A DNA stretch of 64,000 bases from Enterococcus alishanensis. Its GTDB lineage: Bacteria > Bacillota > Bacilli > Lactobacillales > Enterococcaceae. Every line of letters begins with the position of its first letter. Within the stretch, counting starts at the first letter, position 1. The position numbers and the translations under genes are program-made. The stretch is taken from the NCBI RefSeq assembly GCF_019218635.1, contig NZ_JAHUZB010000003.1, positions 1 to 64,000 on the forward strand. The letters run 5' to 3'. The notes beneath the pieces are model-generated. The model had not been told where the DNA came from. It searched no databases and worked only from the letters and a program-made list of their open reading frames with translations. Below are positions 33,789-43,173 of the stretch, piece after piece.

Positions 33789-34964
33789 TCATTCAGTCAA
33801 CAGTTTTTGATAGGACAAGTCTATCAAGTAGGCTCCAATAGGTGCGGTTATCAAGATGGATAAAACAGCAACGGTTAACATCATTTCACCATTAGAAATG
33901 CCAAGAGCAAAAGGAATACCGACAATTGCAGCTTGAACGGTTGCTTTTGGTGTATAGGCAATCATACAAAATAACTTTTCTTTAGAGTTTAAGTTCGTTT
34001 TAAGAAGCGCGAGCAGTACACCAACCATTCGGATGAGTGTAACCAATAAAATAAATAAAATAGGCAATATACCAGCCTTTAAAGCAAATGTTATATTAAC
34101 GCTGGCACCGACAAGTACAAAAAGAAAAATTTCAGCAGCTAACCATAATTTATTAAATTTGATGGCTAATTTTTGTGCAATAGGAGGTTGAAACTGAAAA
34201 ATTGTCAAACTTAAGCTGATGACACTGAGCATACCAGAAAATGATAAGATTCCTTCCAACTGATCCTCAACACCCATTAAAAGAAATGAGACACTCATAA
34301 TAATTAAGACTTTGAGAGAATCTCTTATTGCCATTTTTTTGAATAACTGAACTATAATAATACCAGTTAAAACGCCTCCTAGAAAGCCTAAAATAATGGC
34401 GACAGGAATTTGTCCTAACAGACTAACTGTAAATTTATCACCTTGATTTATACCTAAAAAAGAAGCAAATAGAACTAATACAAATACATCGTCAACAGAT
34501 GAACCAGCTAACAGTATTTGTGGGATTTTTTTATTTTTTCCTAAGCCTTCTTCCATTAATTTTAACATTCTAGGCACGATAACTGCTGGAGAAACTGCGG
34601 CAATGATACTACCTAATAGCAATGATTCTGCTATCGAAAAATTTAAAAACAAAGGTGCTAATATAACTGTGCCGATAATTTCTATCAAAGCAGGAAGAAA
34701 ACACATTAAAATGGCTGGTCGTCCGACTTTTATTAAATCTTTTAAATCAAGGGAAAGTCCAGCTCGAGTCAAAATAATAATTAAAGCAATTTCTCTTAAA
34801 TCAGTAGAGATGGATAAAAGATCCGAGCTAAGCAAGTCTAAAGCAAAAGGACCTAAAAGGATTCCTGTACAAAGAAAACCAACTAATGGTGGTAAATGCA
34901 CTTTTTTGGCAAAACTACCAAGTATTAACCCTAATAAAATTACTATAGCAATACTAATTAACAT
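33789..34964 (-). CDS. Cation:proton antiporter (CPA/NhaP-Kef type)
   Basis: A 391-residue membrane protein with 12 predicted segments. The N-terminal HLPPLVGFLCTGILLGP (about residues 22-38) and the paired acidic region GSSVDDVFVLVLFASF (near 150-165) are typical of CPA-type Na+/H+ or K+/H+ antiporters. No RCK domain follows. It overlaps a 116-residue gene and lies in a fluoride-riboswitch operon with a CLC-F gene, so a role in pH or cation balance during fluoride export is likely. The cation is not determined. Confidence 0.85.
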   Translation of the reverse strand: MLISIAIVILLGLILGSFAKKVHLPPLVGFLCTGILLGPFALDLLSSDLLSISTDLREIALIIILTRAGLSLDLKDLIKVGRPAILMCFLPALIEIIGTVILAPLFLNFSIAESLLLGSIIAAVSPAVIVPRMLKLMEEGLGKNKKIPQILLAGSSVDDVFVLVLFASFLGINQGDKFTVSLLGQIPVAIILGFLGGVLTGIIIVQLFKKMAIRDSLKVLIIMSVSFLLMGVEDQLEGILSFSGMLSVISLSLTIFQFQPPIAQKLAIKFNKLWLAAEIFLFVLVGASVNITFALKAGILPILFILLVTLIRMVGVLLALLKTNLNSKEKLFCMIAYTPKATVQAAIVGIPFALGISNGEMMLTVAVLSILITAPIGAYLIDLSYQKLLTE

Positions 34965-35304
34965 CCTCTTCTCCTTTCTTTGAATGATTATTTATCTTTT
35001 TAAAACTAATTTTTGAAGGTTTAAAAAAAAGTTCATTGGTTAAGAAAAGTCGGTCCAATCGATTGTGTTGCTGATGAATGTGAAAATTTAAAACGTATTC
35101 TTTTCCTTCTTCTAAAATGTAATATTTTTTTTTATCTGCTGGATGCCCTAACCAAGCCCCATTTTGTATATCAAATATGTGGTGCCCTAGTCGAACACTC
35201 CCTTCATCAACTTTTATGATAATCGTTTTTTTACCAGTCGTTTCAAAGGGAATTTCATAATGTTTTGAACGCCAACCTTTTGCTAGATGTATATGATTGT
35301 TCAT
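34954..35304 (-). CDS. Small cytoplasmic protein of a fluoride operon, family unknown
   Basis: A 116-residue protein with no membrane segment, rich in His, Lys and Asn (HIHQQHNRLDRLFLTNEL). Predominantly beta. Its stop overlaps the antiporter start by 11 bp, and its ATG shares the last base of the upstream CLC-F stop, so expression is coupled. I do not recognise the family. It may bind a ligand or a metal, but that is speculation; the tight coupling suggests it serves the transport pair. Confidence 0.6.
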   Translation of the reverse strand: MNNHIHLAKGWRSKHYEIPFETTGKKTIIIKVDEGSVRLGHHIFDIQNGAWLGHPADKKKYYILEEGKEYVLNFHIHQQHNRLDRLFLTNELFFKPSKISFKKINNHSKKGEEDVN

Positions 35305-36581
35305 TATTTATTTTCCTTTCTGCTAGTTAAATCACTTATTCGATAGCCTTCGTGATGTTTTAAATAAAATGATTTCGCTTGTACAATAGTTTGAGCAGGA
35401 TATATTCCTTGGTGACCAGAAACAAGATAACTGATAAATGAGGCCATTGCATAATAAGGCAGAGCTTCAACACCAAACAAATCAATACCTAACATGATAG
35501 TCGTAATTGGTACATTTGCTGCACAACCAAAGACAGAAATTAAACCCAATGCTGCTAGAAAAGATGGCGAGATATTTGTTAAATTACCTATGACACTGCC
35601 AAGAGAAGCACCTATGTCAAAAAGAGGAGTTACTTCGCCACCTTGAAATCCTGCTCCCAAAGTTAAACCAGTATAAAAAAGTTTTAATATTGGATCTAGC
35701 CATGAGGAATTACCTCTAAAAGCATGATTGATTAAATTTAGGCTTAAGCCCTCATATTGCTGACCAGAAAAAAGTAAGATTAAAATAACGAATATGGAAG
35801 CACTAATTAACGCCCTAAGTAAGTAATTAGCAATTTTTTCTTTATAAATTCGTTTTAATGTATGGGTCCATAAAGCAAATAAACGCCCAAAAATGCCAAA
35901 TAAAATTGATGCGATGAAAACGATAAATAAAAGTTTCCAACTCATTTGTGGCAGGTCAACAATTCTATGCAGCTCATGACTAGTTCCGAATTTCAATGAA
36001 GTATAGTTAGCTATATAAGAAGCTAAAAAGCAAGAAATCAAGGAGGAACGTTCTATTTTTCCAATGTAAACCATTTCCATACCAAAGAAAGCTCCTGCCA
36101 GAGGGGTTCCAAAAATGGATGAAAACCCCGCGCTTACTCCTGCATGAATCAATTGTTTATGTTGATTTTTTTCAAGCCGAAATAGTTGACTTGCTTTGTT
36201 AGAAAGAACACCACCAATTTGGACGGCTGAACCCTCTCGACCTGCGGAACCACCAAAAAGATGGGTAAGTAAAGTAAATAAAAAAGTAAAGATACCCATT
36301 CTAAAAGGGACATCAATTTCATTTTGAGTACTTTCGATAATCAAATTATTACCTTTTTGGGATCCTTTTCCATAGTTTTCATAAACGAAAGCAGTCAGCA
36401 CGCCAATTACTGGCAGAAATAGCAAGAGGACATCATGGTGACTTCTATAATTTGAAACAAAATTTAAACCGAATAATAGATAGTGAGATACGACACCCAT
36501 TGTTAAAGCAACTACAATGACTAAAAAATAAAAAATTAACCTTTTTTTGAAATGCGGATTTTTTAATCTATTAATTTTCAT
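35304..36581 (-). CDS. CLC-F type fluoride/proton antiporter
   Basis: A 425-residue member of the ClC family with about ten membrane segments. The key motif is GGSAGREGSAVQIGG near residues 112-126, as in fluoride-specific CLC-F proteins. The downstream GAGFQGGEVTPLFDIGASLG and GAAANVP-like GCAANVPIT regions are also conserved. A fluoride riboswitch sits directly upstream, which fixes the substrate as fluoride by association. The ATG at 36581 follows AGGAAGG. The same operon carries a small unknown gene and an antiporter. Confidence 0.9.
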   Translation of the reverse strand: MKINRLKNPHFKKRLIFYFLVIVVALTMGVVSHYLLFGLNFVSNYRSHHDVLLLFLPVIGVLTAFVYENYGKGSQKGNNLIIESTQNEIDVPFRMGIFTFLFTLLTHLFGGSAGREGSAVQIGGVLSNKASQLFRLEKNQHKQLIHAGVSAGFSSIFGTPLAGAFFGMEMVYIGKIERSSLISCFLASYIANYTSLKFGTSHELHRIVDLPQMSWKLLFIVFIASILFGIFGRLFALWTHTLKRIYKEKIANYLLRALISASIFVILILLFSGQQYEGLSLNLINHAFRGNSSWLDPILKLFYTGLTLGAGFQGGEVTPLFDIGASLGSVIGNLTNISPSFLAALGLISVFGCAANVPITTIMLGIDLFGVEALPYYAMASFISYLVSGHQGIYPAQTIVQAKSFYLKHHEGYRISDLTSRKENK

Positions 36582-36600
36582 TTAACCTTCCTTTCTGAAC

Positions 36601-36695
36601 AAAAAAACTGATGACTTCCACAAATAAACATTTGCAGAAGTCATCAGCTATTAGGCAGTTTTGGATTAACCAAGGGAGACATTCATTCCCTTATT
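36601..36695 (-). promoter_or_regulatory. Fluoride riboswitch (crcB motif) with terminator
   Basis: On the minus strand the leader reads GGGAATGAATGTCTCCC (P1 hairpin, about 36674-36690), a pseudoknot strand, and then CTGATGACTTCTGC. This matches the crcB-motif layout. The last part pairs with GGAAGTCATCAG to form an intrinsic terminator ending in seven T (36601-36650). Fluoride binding would prevent termination and switch the CLC-F operon on. Recognition is by eye. Confidence 0.85.
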
Positions 36696-36709
36696 TAATT
36701 GTTCATTTA

Positions 36710-36738
36710 TTTTTAGCATAGAGATATTTTGTTGTCAA
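36710..36738 (-). promoter_or_regulatory. Promoter of the fluoride operon
   Basis: On the minus strand TTGACA (36733-36738), a 17-bp spacer and TAAAAA (36710-36715). Start expected about 12 bases before the riboswitch. Confidence 0.55.
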
Positions 36739-36936
36739 TTAAATTTATGAGAAAAACTGAACATTCTGTTGTTTAGTTCTTACCGGATGCTGATTAACGA
36801 ATATTCGAGAGACAAGTAAAAGCTACTGTTTCTTGTTATCTATCATTTATAAAAAAATTCCCCTTAAATTTTTTAGATATAAAAGCTGAAAATTGCTAAA
36901 TTGACTATTTTTTTATGGATTCACCATCCTTAAAAA

Positions 36937-37713
36937 TCACGGAACCAAAATCAAGCGAGTCTGGTGTCGAATATTATTAGCAATTTCAGGTGATAAGCCT
37001 TGATTTGAGATAACGACATCAACCTCTGACCAAGAAGCGACTTGCACAAGAGAAGTGGTTTGGAATTTTGAATCGTCGATTAGGACGATTTTTTTTGATG
37101 ATTTTTTCAGCATTAATCTTTTGGCTTCAGCGTCTGCTAGGGAAGAAGTACAAAAACCATTTCGATTTTTAACCCCACTGGAACCAAAGAAGCAAACGTC
37201 AAATTGGATATCGGGGTACATTTCTTTTCCCGTATCGTTTCGAAAAGTCATATCTTCGGCATTGTATTGTCCGCCAAAAGAATAAAGTAGGTGATGGGCA
37301 ATGGCCAGCTCTAAAATGGCAGCTAACGAACCAGTAAAAATTTGTCGTGACGATAGCTGAGCGATTTTGCTGGCAAGAAGTGCTACGGTACTGCCCTGAT
37401 CAAGACCAATAATTAAATCTTCTGATTGCAAGAGCTCCAACGCTTTTGTGACGATGGTTTCTTTTTTGGCTAAATTTTTTGGTCGACGATGGAAGACAGG
37501 CTCCAAAGGTTTTTCTTTGATTAAGAGGGCGCGTCCGTGTTTTTTTTCTAAAATTCCTTCACTAGCTAAATAGGCTAGATCTTTACGAATCGTTTCGTCT
37601 GATACATCAAACAAGCTAACCAAAGTAGCGACTTTCAAGTTATTTTCTTTATAGAGCAAAGCGGTGATATCTTTTCTTCGCTGTGCAATTTCTGATGCCT
37701 TCATTTGACTCAC
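36937..37713 (-). CDS. DeoR/GlpR-family transcriptional regulator
   Basis: A 258-residue repressor. Residues 6-60 form the DeoR helix-turn-helix (RRKDITALLYKENNLKVATL, then VSDETIRKDLAYLASEGILE). The C-terminal sensor domain (about 90-255) carries the usual GLDQGSTVALLASKI and SSGVKNRNGFCTSSLADAEA motifs that bind a phosphosugar. It is divergent from the glycyl radical enzyme, with 158 bp between starts. The inverted repeat at 37779-37803 in that gap is its likely operator. Inducer is probably an intermediate of the downstream pathway. Confidence 0.88.
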   Translation of the reverse strand: MSQMKASEIAQRRKDITALLYKENNLKVATLVSLFDVSDETIRKDLAYLASEGILEKKHGRALLIKEKPLEPVFHRRPKNLAKKETIVTKALELLQSEDLIIGLDQGSTVALLASKIAQLSSRQIFTGSLAAILELAIAHHLLYSFGGQYNAEDMTFRNDTGKEMYPDIQFDVCFFGSSGVKNRNGFCTSSLADAEAKRLMLKKSSKKIVLIDDSKFQTTSLVQVASWSEVDVVISNQGLSPEIANNIRHQTRLILVP

Positions 37714-37778
37714 CTCATTAATAAATTAACAAGTATTTCCAATAAATTCAACAAAAAAGTTGGGATAATCGGTAAAAA

Positions 37779-37803
37779 TTGGAATATTTTTACTTAATTC
37801 CAA
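37779..37803. promoter_or_regulatory. Inverted-repeat operator candidate
   Basis: TTGGAAT (37779-37785) and ATTCCAA (37797-37803) with an 11-bp spacer, between the divergent DeoR gene and the glycyl radical enzyme gene. Likely DeoR-binding site. Confidence 0.45.
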
Positions 37804-37812
37804 GAAAAACGT

Positions 37813-37840
37813 GGAAATCGTTTATGTGAAAAATTATACT
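37813..37840 (+). promoter_or_regulatory. Candidate -10 and cre-like site of the glycyl radical enzyme gene
   Basis: TATACT at 37835-37840, 32 bp before the ATG. GGAAATCGTTTATG at 37813-37826 matches 11 of 14 cre positions. The -35 is poor. Confidence 0.35.
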
Positions 37841-37871
37841 AAAGAAAATATAACGAGGAGATGAAATAGTT

Positions 37872-40211
37872 ATGTCACAGATAGTAAGTGAGGCTAACAC
37901 TGCGAATATCGTAGTTGATGGCAATCAGCGGATCCAAACAATGAAAGATCATTTATTTAAGGAAAAACGCCAAATTTCATTAGAACGTGCATTACTTTAT
38001 ACGGAAAGCTATCAGAAAACAGAAGGTGAACCGACGATTATTCGACGGGCGAAAGCGGTGGTTCATATTTTAGAAAATGTCGCGATTAGCATTCGTGAAG
38101 GAGAATTGTTGGTGGGCAATCGAACGATTCGTCCTCGTTCAGGGATTCTTTCACCGGAGATGGACCCTTATTGGATCATGAAAGAAATTGATACGATTGA
38201 TGGACGACCCCAGGATCAATTTGAATTTACTGAAGCAGATAAGAAAATTTACCGGGAAAAATTATATCCTTATTGGCAAGGTCGCTCCATGAAGGACTTT
38301 ATTAATCAGCAACTGACTGATGAAGTGAAAGATGCTTTAAAAGATGAAGTCTTTAAATTAAATCAAACAGACAAGGGCCAAGGACATATCATCATGGATT
38401 TTCCCGGCATTTTGAATCATGGGATTGCGTATTATATTGATCAGTTAGCGGAAAAAATCCATGATCAGCCGGAAAATGATTTTTTTAAAGCAGGATATTT
38501 AATTTTTGTTGGATTGCGGAATCATTTTATTCGTTATCAAAGACTGGCTTTAACCTTAGCAAAATCTGCCGATTCGGTGAGAAAAAATGAACTGTTGGTT
38601 ATTGCTGGGATGTGTCAGAAATTAAGTCAGGAAAAACCAAGTTCTTTTTACGAAGCACTTCAGCTATTATGGATGACCAGTATTGTAGGTCAATATGAAT
38701 CCAACGCCTCTTCCTTGTCATTAGGGCGAATGGATCAATATTTATATCCTTTTTACGAGGCTTCACTTAGGGCAGGTGAATCAGAAGCGTTTTTATACGA
38801 AGTTTTAGGTGATTTTTATATTAAAACCAATGATGTTGTTTTACTGAGAAGTGAAACCAGTGCTAAATGTTTTGCTGGTTTTCCGACGGGCTACACAGTC
38901 GTTTTAGGTGGTCTCGATGAATTAGGTCACGCTTCAGTTAATCCTTTGTCTTATTTGATGTTGGATCTATATCATGAAATTTTGCTACCGCAACCTAATC
39001 TGTCTGTTCGGATGAATGAAGTTATTCCTCGAAAATTTTTGTTAAAAACTTGTGAAACGATTCGTCTAGGAACAGGGATTCCGCAATTATTTAATGATGA
39101 GGTTTGCGTGCCAGCCTTTTTAAGTAAAGGCGTTTCATTAGATGATGCTCGAGATTATGCAACAGTCGGTTGTGTTGAAACGTCAATTCCTGGGAAAACA
39201 TATGGTTTACATGATATTGCGTTGTTTAATCTTTTAAGGATTATGGAACTCAGTATCTATGATCTGAAGGATAAAAAAAACGTCAGCTACGAAATGTTGT
39301 CAGCCGATATCAAAGCTAAAATTGATTATTATGTTGAGTTGGTTGTTAAAGGATCAAATATTGTTGATTTGGGTCATCGGGCTTATGCACCTACACCATT
39401 TTTATCAGTTTTAATTGAAGATTGTTTAGCTAATGGTCAAGATGTAACAGAAGGTGGTGCCCGTTATAATTTTTCTGGTGTTCAGGGAATTGGCGAGGCA
39501 AACTTGAGTGATGCCATGTACGTCATTAAGAAAATGGTCTTTGAAAATCAAGAGTTAACCTTTGCTGAATTAGTGGAAGCATTGGCTGCAAATTTCGAAG
39601 GGAAATATCAATCCCTGCAACAACATGTGATTCAAGATTTTGATAAGTATGGTAATGACAATGATGAAATCGATCAAATAGCGGCAAGTTTTTTCCGGCA
39701 TTATGCAAAAGAGCTCGAAAAATATGAAAATGTACGTGGCGGAAAATTTATTCCAGGAGCATATACAGTATCGGCTCATATTCCTCTTGGGGAAGCCGTG
39801 GGGGCAACACCAGATGGTCGTAAAGCGCAGGAACAGTTGGCAGATGGCGGCTTATCACCTATGGTGGGGCGTGATCGTTTAGGACCGACTGCAGTATTGA
39901 AATCGGTTAGTAAATTGGATAACTATTTGACTGTAAACGGCAGCTTGTTAAATATTAAATTTCAGCCCAACACTTTAAAGGGTCAGCAGGGTCTTAATAA
40001 ATTTGCGAACTTTTTAATGGCTTTTACTAAATTAAAAATTCAACATGTCCAGTTTAATGTGCAATCAAAAGAAACCTTGTTGGATGCTCAAAAAAATCCC
40101 GCGAAATATTCTGGTCTGTTAGTGCGAGTAGCTGGCTACAGTGCCTTTTTTGTCGATCTGAATAAGCAAATTCAAGATGATATTATTGCCCGCGTAGGAC
40201 ATGAATTATAG
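37872..40211 (+). CDS. Glycyl radical enzyme, PflD/YbiW-like
   Basis: A 779-residue radical enzyme. The catalytic Cys is Cys434 in VGCVE, the dehydratase/lyase form rather than the double Cys of pyruvate formate-lyase. The glycyl radical site is Gly755 in RVAGYSAFF near the C-terminus. Length and motifs fit the PflD/YbiW group, and the locus (activase, fructose-type PTS, FSA aldolase) matches E. coli pflDC-frw/fsaB. As I recall, E. coli YbiW and PflD are reported to open 1,5-anhydroglucitol- or anhydromannitol-6-phosphate to 1-deoxy-fructose-6-phosphate. That is the best guess here. Oxygen-sensitive; needs the activase 10 bp downstream. Confidence 0.85.
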   Translation: MSQIVSEANTANIVVDGNQRIQTMKDHLFKEKRQISLERALLYTESYQKTEGEPTIIRRAKAVVHILENVAISIREGELLVGNRTIRPRSGILSPEMDPYWIMKEIDTIDGRPQDQFEFTEADKKIYREKLYPYWQGRSMKDFINQQLTDEVKDALKDEVFKLNQTDKGQGHIIMDFPGILNHGIAYYIDQLAEKIHDQPENDFFKAGYLIFVGLRNHFIRYQRLALTLAKSADSVRKNELLVIAGMCQKLSQEKPSSFYEALQLLWMTSIVGQYESNASSLSLGRMDQYLYPFYEASLRAGESEAFLYEVLGDFYIKTNDVVLLRSETSAKCFAGFPTGYTVVLGGLDELGHASVNPLSYLMLDLYHEILLPQPNLSVRMNEVIPRKFLLKTCETIRLGTGIPQLFNDEVCVPAFLSKGVSLDDARDYATVGCVETSIPGKTYGLHDIALFNLLRIMELSIYDLKDKKNVSYEMLSADIKAKIDYYVELVVKGSNIVDLGHRAYAPTPFLSVLIEDCLANGQDVTEGGARYNFSGVQGIGEANLSDAMYVIKKMVFENQELTFAELVEALAANFEGKYQSLQQHVIQDFDKYGNDNDEIDQIAASFFRHYAKELEKYENVRGGKFIPGAYTVSAHIPLGEAVGATPDGRKAQEQLADGGLSPMVGRDRLGPTAVLKSVSKLDNYLTVNGSLLNIKFQPNTLKGQQGLNKFANFLMAFTKLKIQHVQFNVQSKETLLDAQKNPAKYSGLLVRVAGYSAFFVDLNKQIQDDIIARVGHEL

Positions 40212-40221
40212 GAGAAGAAAA

Positions 40222-41001
40222 ATGACTGAAGGCCTAGTTTTTAATATTCAACGCTATTCGGTCCACGATGGCGACGGTATTCGGACGATTATTTTTTTAA
40301 AAGGCTGTCCCTTGAAATGTCCTTGGTGCTCAAATCCAGAATCACGCTTAGCAGTTAAGCCAACGGTCTGGAATAAAAATGGTCAAGCAGAGACAGTAGG
40401 CGAGTGGTGGACGGTCGATCAATTAGTCGAAGAAGTAATGAAGGATGAAATATTTTTTAGAACTTCCGGCGGTGGTGTGACTTTATCTGGTGGAGAAGTT
40501 CTGATGCAAGCAGAATTTGCCCAAGCATTGTTAAAAGAGCTACATCAACTAGGTGTAGATACCGCCATCGAGACGACTGGCTGTTTTCCCCTTCAAGAAA
40601 TAGCTAGTTTGACGCCTTATCTAAATCAAGTATTATTCGATTTAAAAATAATGGATCAAACAGACGCTCGTCAGGTTATTGGTATCAATCAGGAGCTAGT
40701 TAAGGAGAATTTTGCGTTTTTACGCACACAAAATTTGGAATTAACGCCAAGAATTCCTTTGATTCCAGGATATACCACGAGTCAATCAAATATCCAGGCA
40801 TTGATTGACTATTTGATACAACAAGAAGTGTCTGCGGTTCATCTTTTGCCCTTTCATCAGTATGGAAGTAATAAGTATCAATATCTTGGTTGGGAATATC
40901 AGTTAAAGGATGCTTCGACTCTGACTGATGCAGAGGTTAGAACCATTCAATCAATTTTCGAAGCGGAAGGTATTTCAGCAAATGTGGATGGTCTGAAATA
41001 A
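40222..41001 (+). CDS. Glycyl radical enzyme activase (radical SAM)
   Basis: The ATG at 40222 follows AGGAGAAG; the in-frame ATG at 40201 inside the upstream gene is rejected. The protein is 259 residues. The radical SAM cluster motif is GCPLKCPWC (CxxxCxxC) near residues 31-39, and the SAM-binding GGE motif is SGGEVLMQ near 90. It installs the glycyl radical on the enzyme at 37872-40211. Unlike many PflC/HpdA-type activases it lacks the Cys-rich insertion that holds extra [4Fe-4S] clusters: after NPES the chain goes straight on. The short form resembles PFL activase. Confidence 0.9.
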   Translation: MTEGLVFNIQRYSVHDGDGIRTIIFLKGCPLKCPWCSNPESRLAVKPTVWNKNGQAETVGEWWTVDQLVEEVMKDEIFFRTSGGGVTLSGGEVLMQAEFAQALLKELHQLGVDTAIETTGCFPLQEIASLTPYLNQVLFDLKIMDQTDARQVIGINQELVKENFAFLRTQNLELTPRIPLIPGYTTSQSNIQALIDYLIQQEVSAVHLLPFHQYGSNKYQYLGWEYQLKDASTLTDAEVRTIQSIFEAEGISANVDGLK

Positions 41002-41008
41002 AAAAACG

Positions 41009-41060
41009 AGGCGGAATAAATAGGAAATTTATTTTTTCTATTGAATACCGCCTGTTTTTT
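41009..41060 (+). terminator. Terminator after the activase gene
   Basis: AGGCGG pairs with CCGCCT, with an inner AATAGGAAA/TTTTCTATT helix, and runs into seven T. Confidence 0.65.
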
Positions 41061-41177
41061 TCTTTTTTATTATAAATGAAACGATTCATTACATAAAAAA
41101 TGCTTATTTCAACATTAATGCGGAAATCAGATGTATTATCTTGCTGAAAAATCATGTGATATATTGAGCTTACAGTT

Positions 41178-41191
41178 GATAAGCGCTTACA
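41178..41191 (+). promoter_or_regulatory. cre-like site before the PRD regulator
   Basis: GATAAGCGCTTACA matches 12 of 14 positions of the CcpA cre consensus and contains the palindrome TAAGCGCTTA. It lies 17 bp before the ATG at 41208. Confidence 0.5.
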
Positions 41192-41207
41192 ATTTGGAGG
41201 AGAAAAA

Positions 41208-43172
41208 ATGGGAGGAATAAAAGCCAGACAAAAATATTTGATTCAGTTGCTAGTTCAAAATGAAGATTATTTACCAGTTGCTTATTTTGCAGAAAAAATA
41301 GCAAAAACCAATCGCACAATTTATTCCGACCTTGAAGCGATTCAAAATGAGATAAATCTAGAAGCCTATAATATTACCCTTGAAAGAAAACCACGCAGAG
41401 GCATTCGTTTATTGGGAAATGCCGAGGACAAGATGAAGTTACTCCAGCAGATGGATCTAGACCTAGTTGAATGTCCCGGGCAAAGTCCTGCACAGAGACA
41501 ATTTCTGATTGCCAAAATGTTATTAATTGATGAAGCAACCGTCACTCATAAAGGTTTATCGGAAGAATTTCATGTTAGCCCCAGTTCAATCATGCAAGAC
41601 TTAGAAAAAATCCATCAGCAATATCATGTCAATGTTTTGTCTTCAAACAAAGGGACCTGCGTCGTTTGTAGCGAAGAGGATTTGCAAAGAAGTATTTTTC
41701 GTTTTTGTGAAAACTATTTAAAAGAGCACCATATATCAGATGATGGATTATTTGAACAAAAAGGTTACCAAGCATTAACCGCATTATTCGGGGACCAGAT
41801 TGTTACAGCTATTATTGAACAAATCACCAATATTGAACGACACTCAGAATTTGATCTTTCCTATCAGTATAAAAAATCGATTTTACTTAGTTTTATCATT
41901 TATTTTTTCCGATTAAAGAAAGGCCAGCTATTAAGTCCCCAAAAAGAATTTTTATTTGAGCAAATTCAATCTATCGATACTTATTATCTTGCCACTGAGC
42001 TAGTCGCGGATCTTGCCAAAAGACTTAATTTTGATAATTCTGAAGAAATTGTGGCTTACATTAATCGTCAATTGATTGGCTATGGCGTAAAAATGAAAAT
42101 GAGCGATCAAAAAGACTACCAAAAGTTTGAACCAATCATTGATCAAATTTTCCAACAAATGGGGGAAATGATGCAAGTTGATTTCAGCCAAGATCGAGAG
42201 TTAAAAGAGCGATTTATCAAACATTTTATTCCAATGATTTATCGCTTGAAATTAGGCCTAGAAACCACCAATCCATTATTGGCAGAAATAAAAAATCAAT
42301 ATTCGGTTATTTTTAGAGCGACCTGGTATGCCATGGCTGTCGTTGAAAAACAATTAGCTGTTAGTTTCAACGAAGAGGAAGTCGCCTTTTTAGCAATGTA
42401 CTTCCAAGTATCATTAGAAAAATCTAGAAATGGCAAAAAGATTTTAATTGTCTGTCCGACAGGGGTGGGAACTAGCGAATTGATTTTAAATCGAATTGCA
42501 CGGGTCTTACCAGCACAAGATATTGCTGAAGTAACGACCTTACAATCGTTATATAGTAGTCAATTAGCTAGCGTGGATTTGATTATCTCTTCTGTTGAAC
42601 TAACGGATATTCAAGTGCCCGTGATTAAAGTTTCTCCGTTGATTACGGAAGAAGACATCAAAAATATTTCTTCCTTGTATGCCGATTTCTTTTTTAGAAA
42701 TGAAGAAACAGAACAATTAATTACCACTGATTTCCCTCATCTGAGAGAAATCTTAGATCTTTCGTTGATTGAAACCCGTTGCAGGTTTAAAGACAAACAA
42801 CAATGTTTAGACTATATGATTGAAAAACTAGAAAAACGAAAAATTGTCACCAAAGATTTTCGCAGAGAAGTTTTCGAAAGAGAAAAGCTTGGCGAAACAG
42901 CTTTGAGCACAGGAGTAGCCATTCCTCATGCGGCACCACAAAATGTGCAGGTAACAAAGATATTTTTATTGGCACTAGAAGAACCGATTTTATGGAGTAA
43001 CAAAAAAGTTAAATTCGTTTTATTGATTTGTATTGCTGATCAAGAGCGCCGTTTGTTAAAAGGGGCGATGACTGATATTCACAAATTAGTAAAAACAGAT
43101 CAAACAGTCAACTATTTCTTCCATAACAAGAGTGCTGAAGAAATCTACCAACTAATTAAAGGAGTGTCGTAA
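41208..43172 (+). CDS. PRD-containing transcriptional antiterminator/activator with PTS IIB- and IIA-like domains
   Basis: A 654-residue regulator of the BglG/MtlR/MgaR class. In order: an N-terminal HTH_11 (KARQKYLIQLLVQNEDY) and a second HTH near residue 90-150; PRD1 and PRD2 with phosphorylatable His; a galactitol-type IIB-like domain at about 405-490 (ILIVCPTGVGTSELIL, Cys in CPTGVGTS); and a IIA_2 domain at about 510-650 (STGVAIPHAAP, with His). Phosphorylation by PTS components adjusts its activity. It is followed after one base by the IIA gene, so it probably controls the PTS genes it heads. Confidence 0.88.
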   Translation: MGGIKARQKYLIQLLVQNEDYLPVAYFAEKIAKTNRTIYSDLEAIQNEINLEAYNITLERKPRRGIRLLGNAEDKMKLLQQMDLDLVECPGQSPAQRQFLIAKMLLIDEATVTHKGLSEEFHVSPSSIMQDLEKIHQQYHVNVLSSNKGTCVVCSEEDLQRSIFRFCENYLKEHHISDDGLFEQKGYQALTALFGDQIVTAIIEQITNIERHSEFDLSYQYKKSILLSFIIYFFRLKKGQLLSPQKEFLFEQIQSIDTYYLATELVADLAKRLNFDNSEEIVAYINRQLIGYGVKMKMSDQKDYQKFEPIIDQIFQQMGEMMQVDFSQDRELKERFIKHFIPMIYRLKLGLETTNPLLAEIKNQYSVIFRATWYAMAVVEKQLAVSFNEEEVAFLAMYFQVSLEKSRNGKKILIVCPTGVGTSELILNRIARVLPAQDIAEVTTLQSLYSSQLASVDLIISSVELTDIQVPVIKVSPLITEEDIKNISSLYADFFFRNEETEQLITTDFPHLREILDLSLIETRCRFKDKQQCLDYMIEKLEKRKIVTKDFRREVFEREKLGETALSTGVAIPHAAPQNVQVTKIFLLALEEPILWSNKKVKFVLLICIADQERRLLKGAMTDIHKLVKTDQTVNYFFHNKSAEEIYQLIKGVS

Positions 43173-43173
43173 G

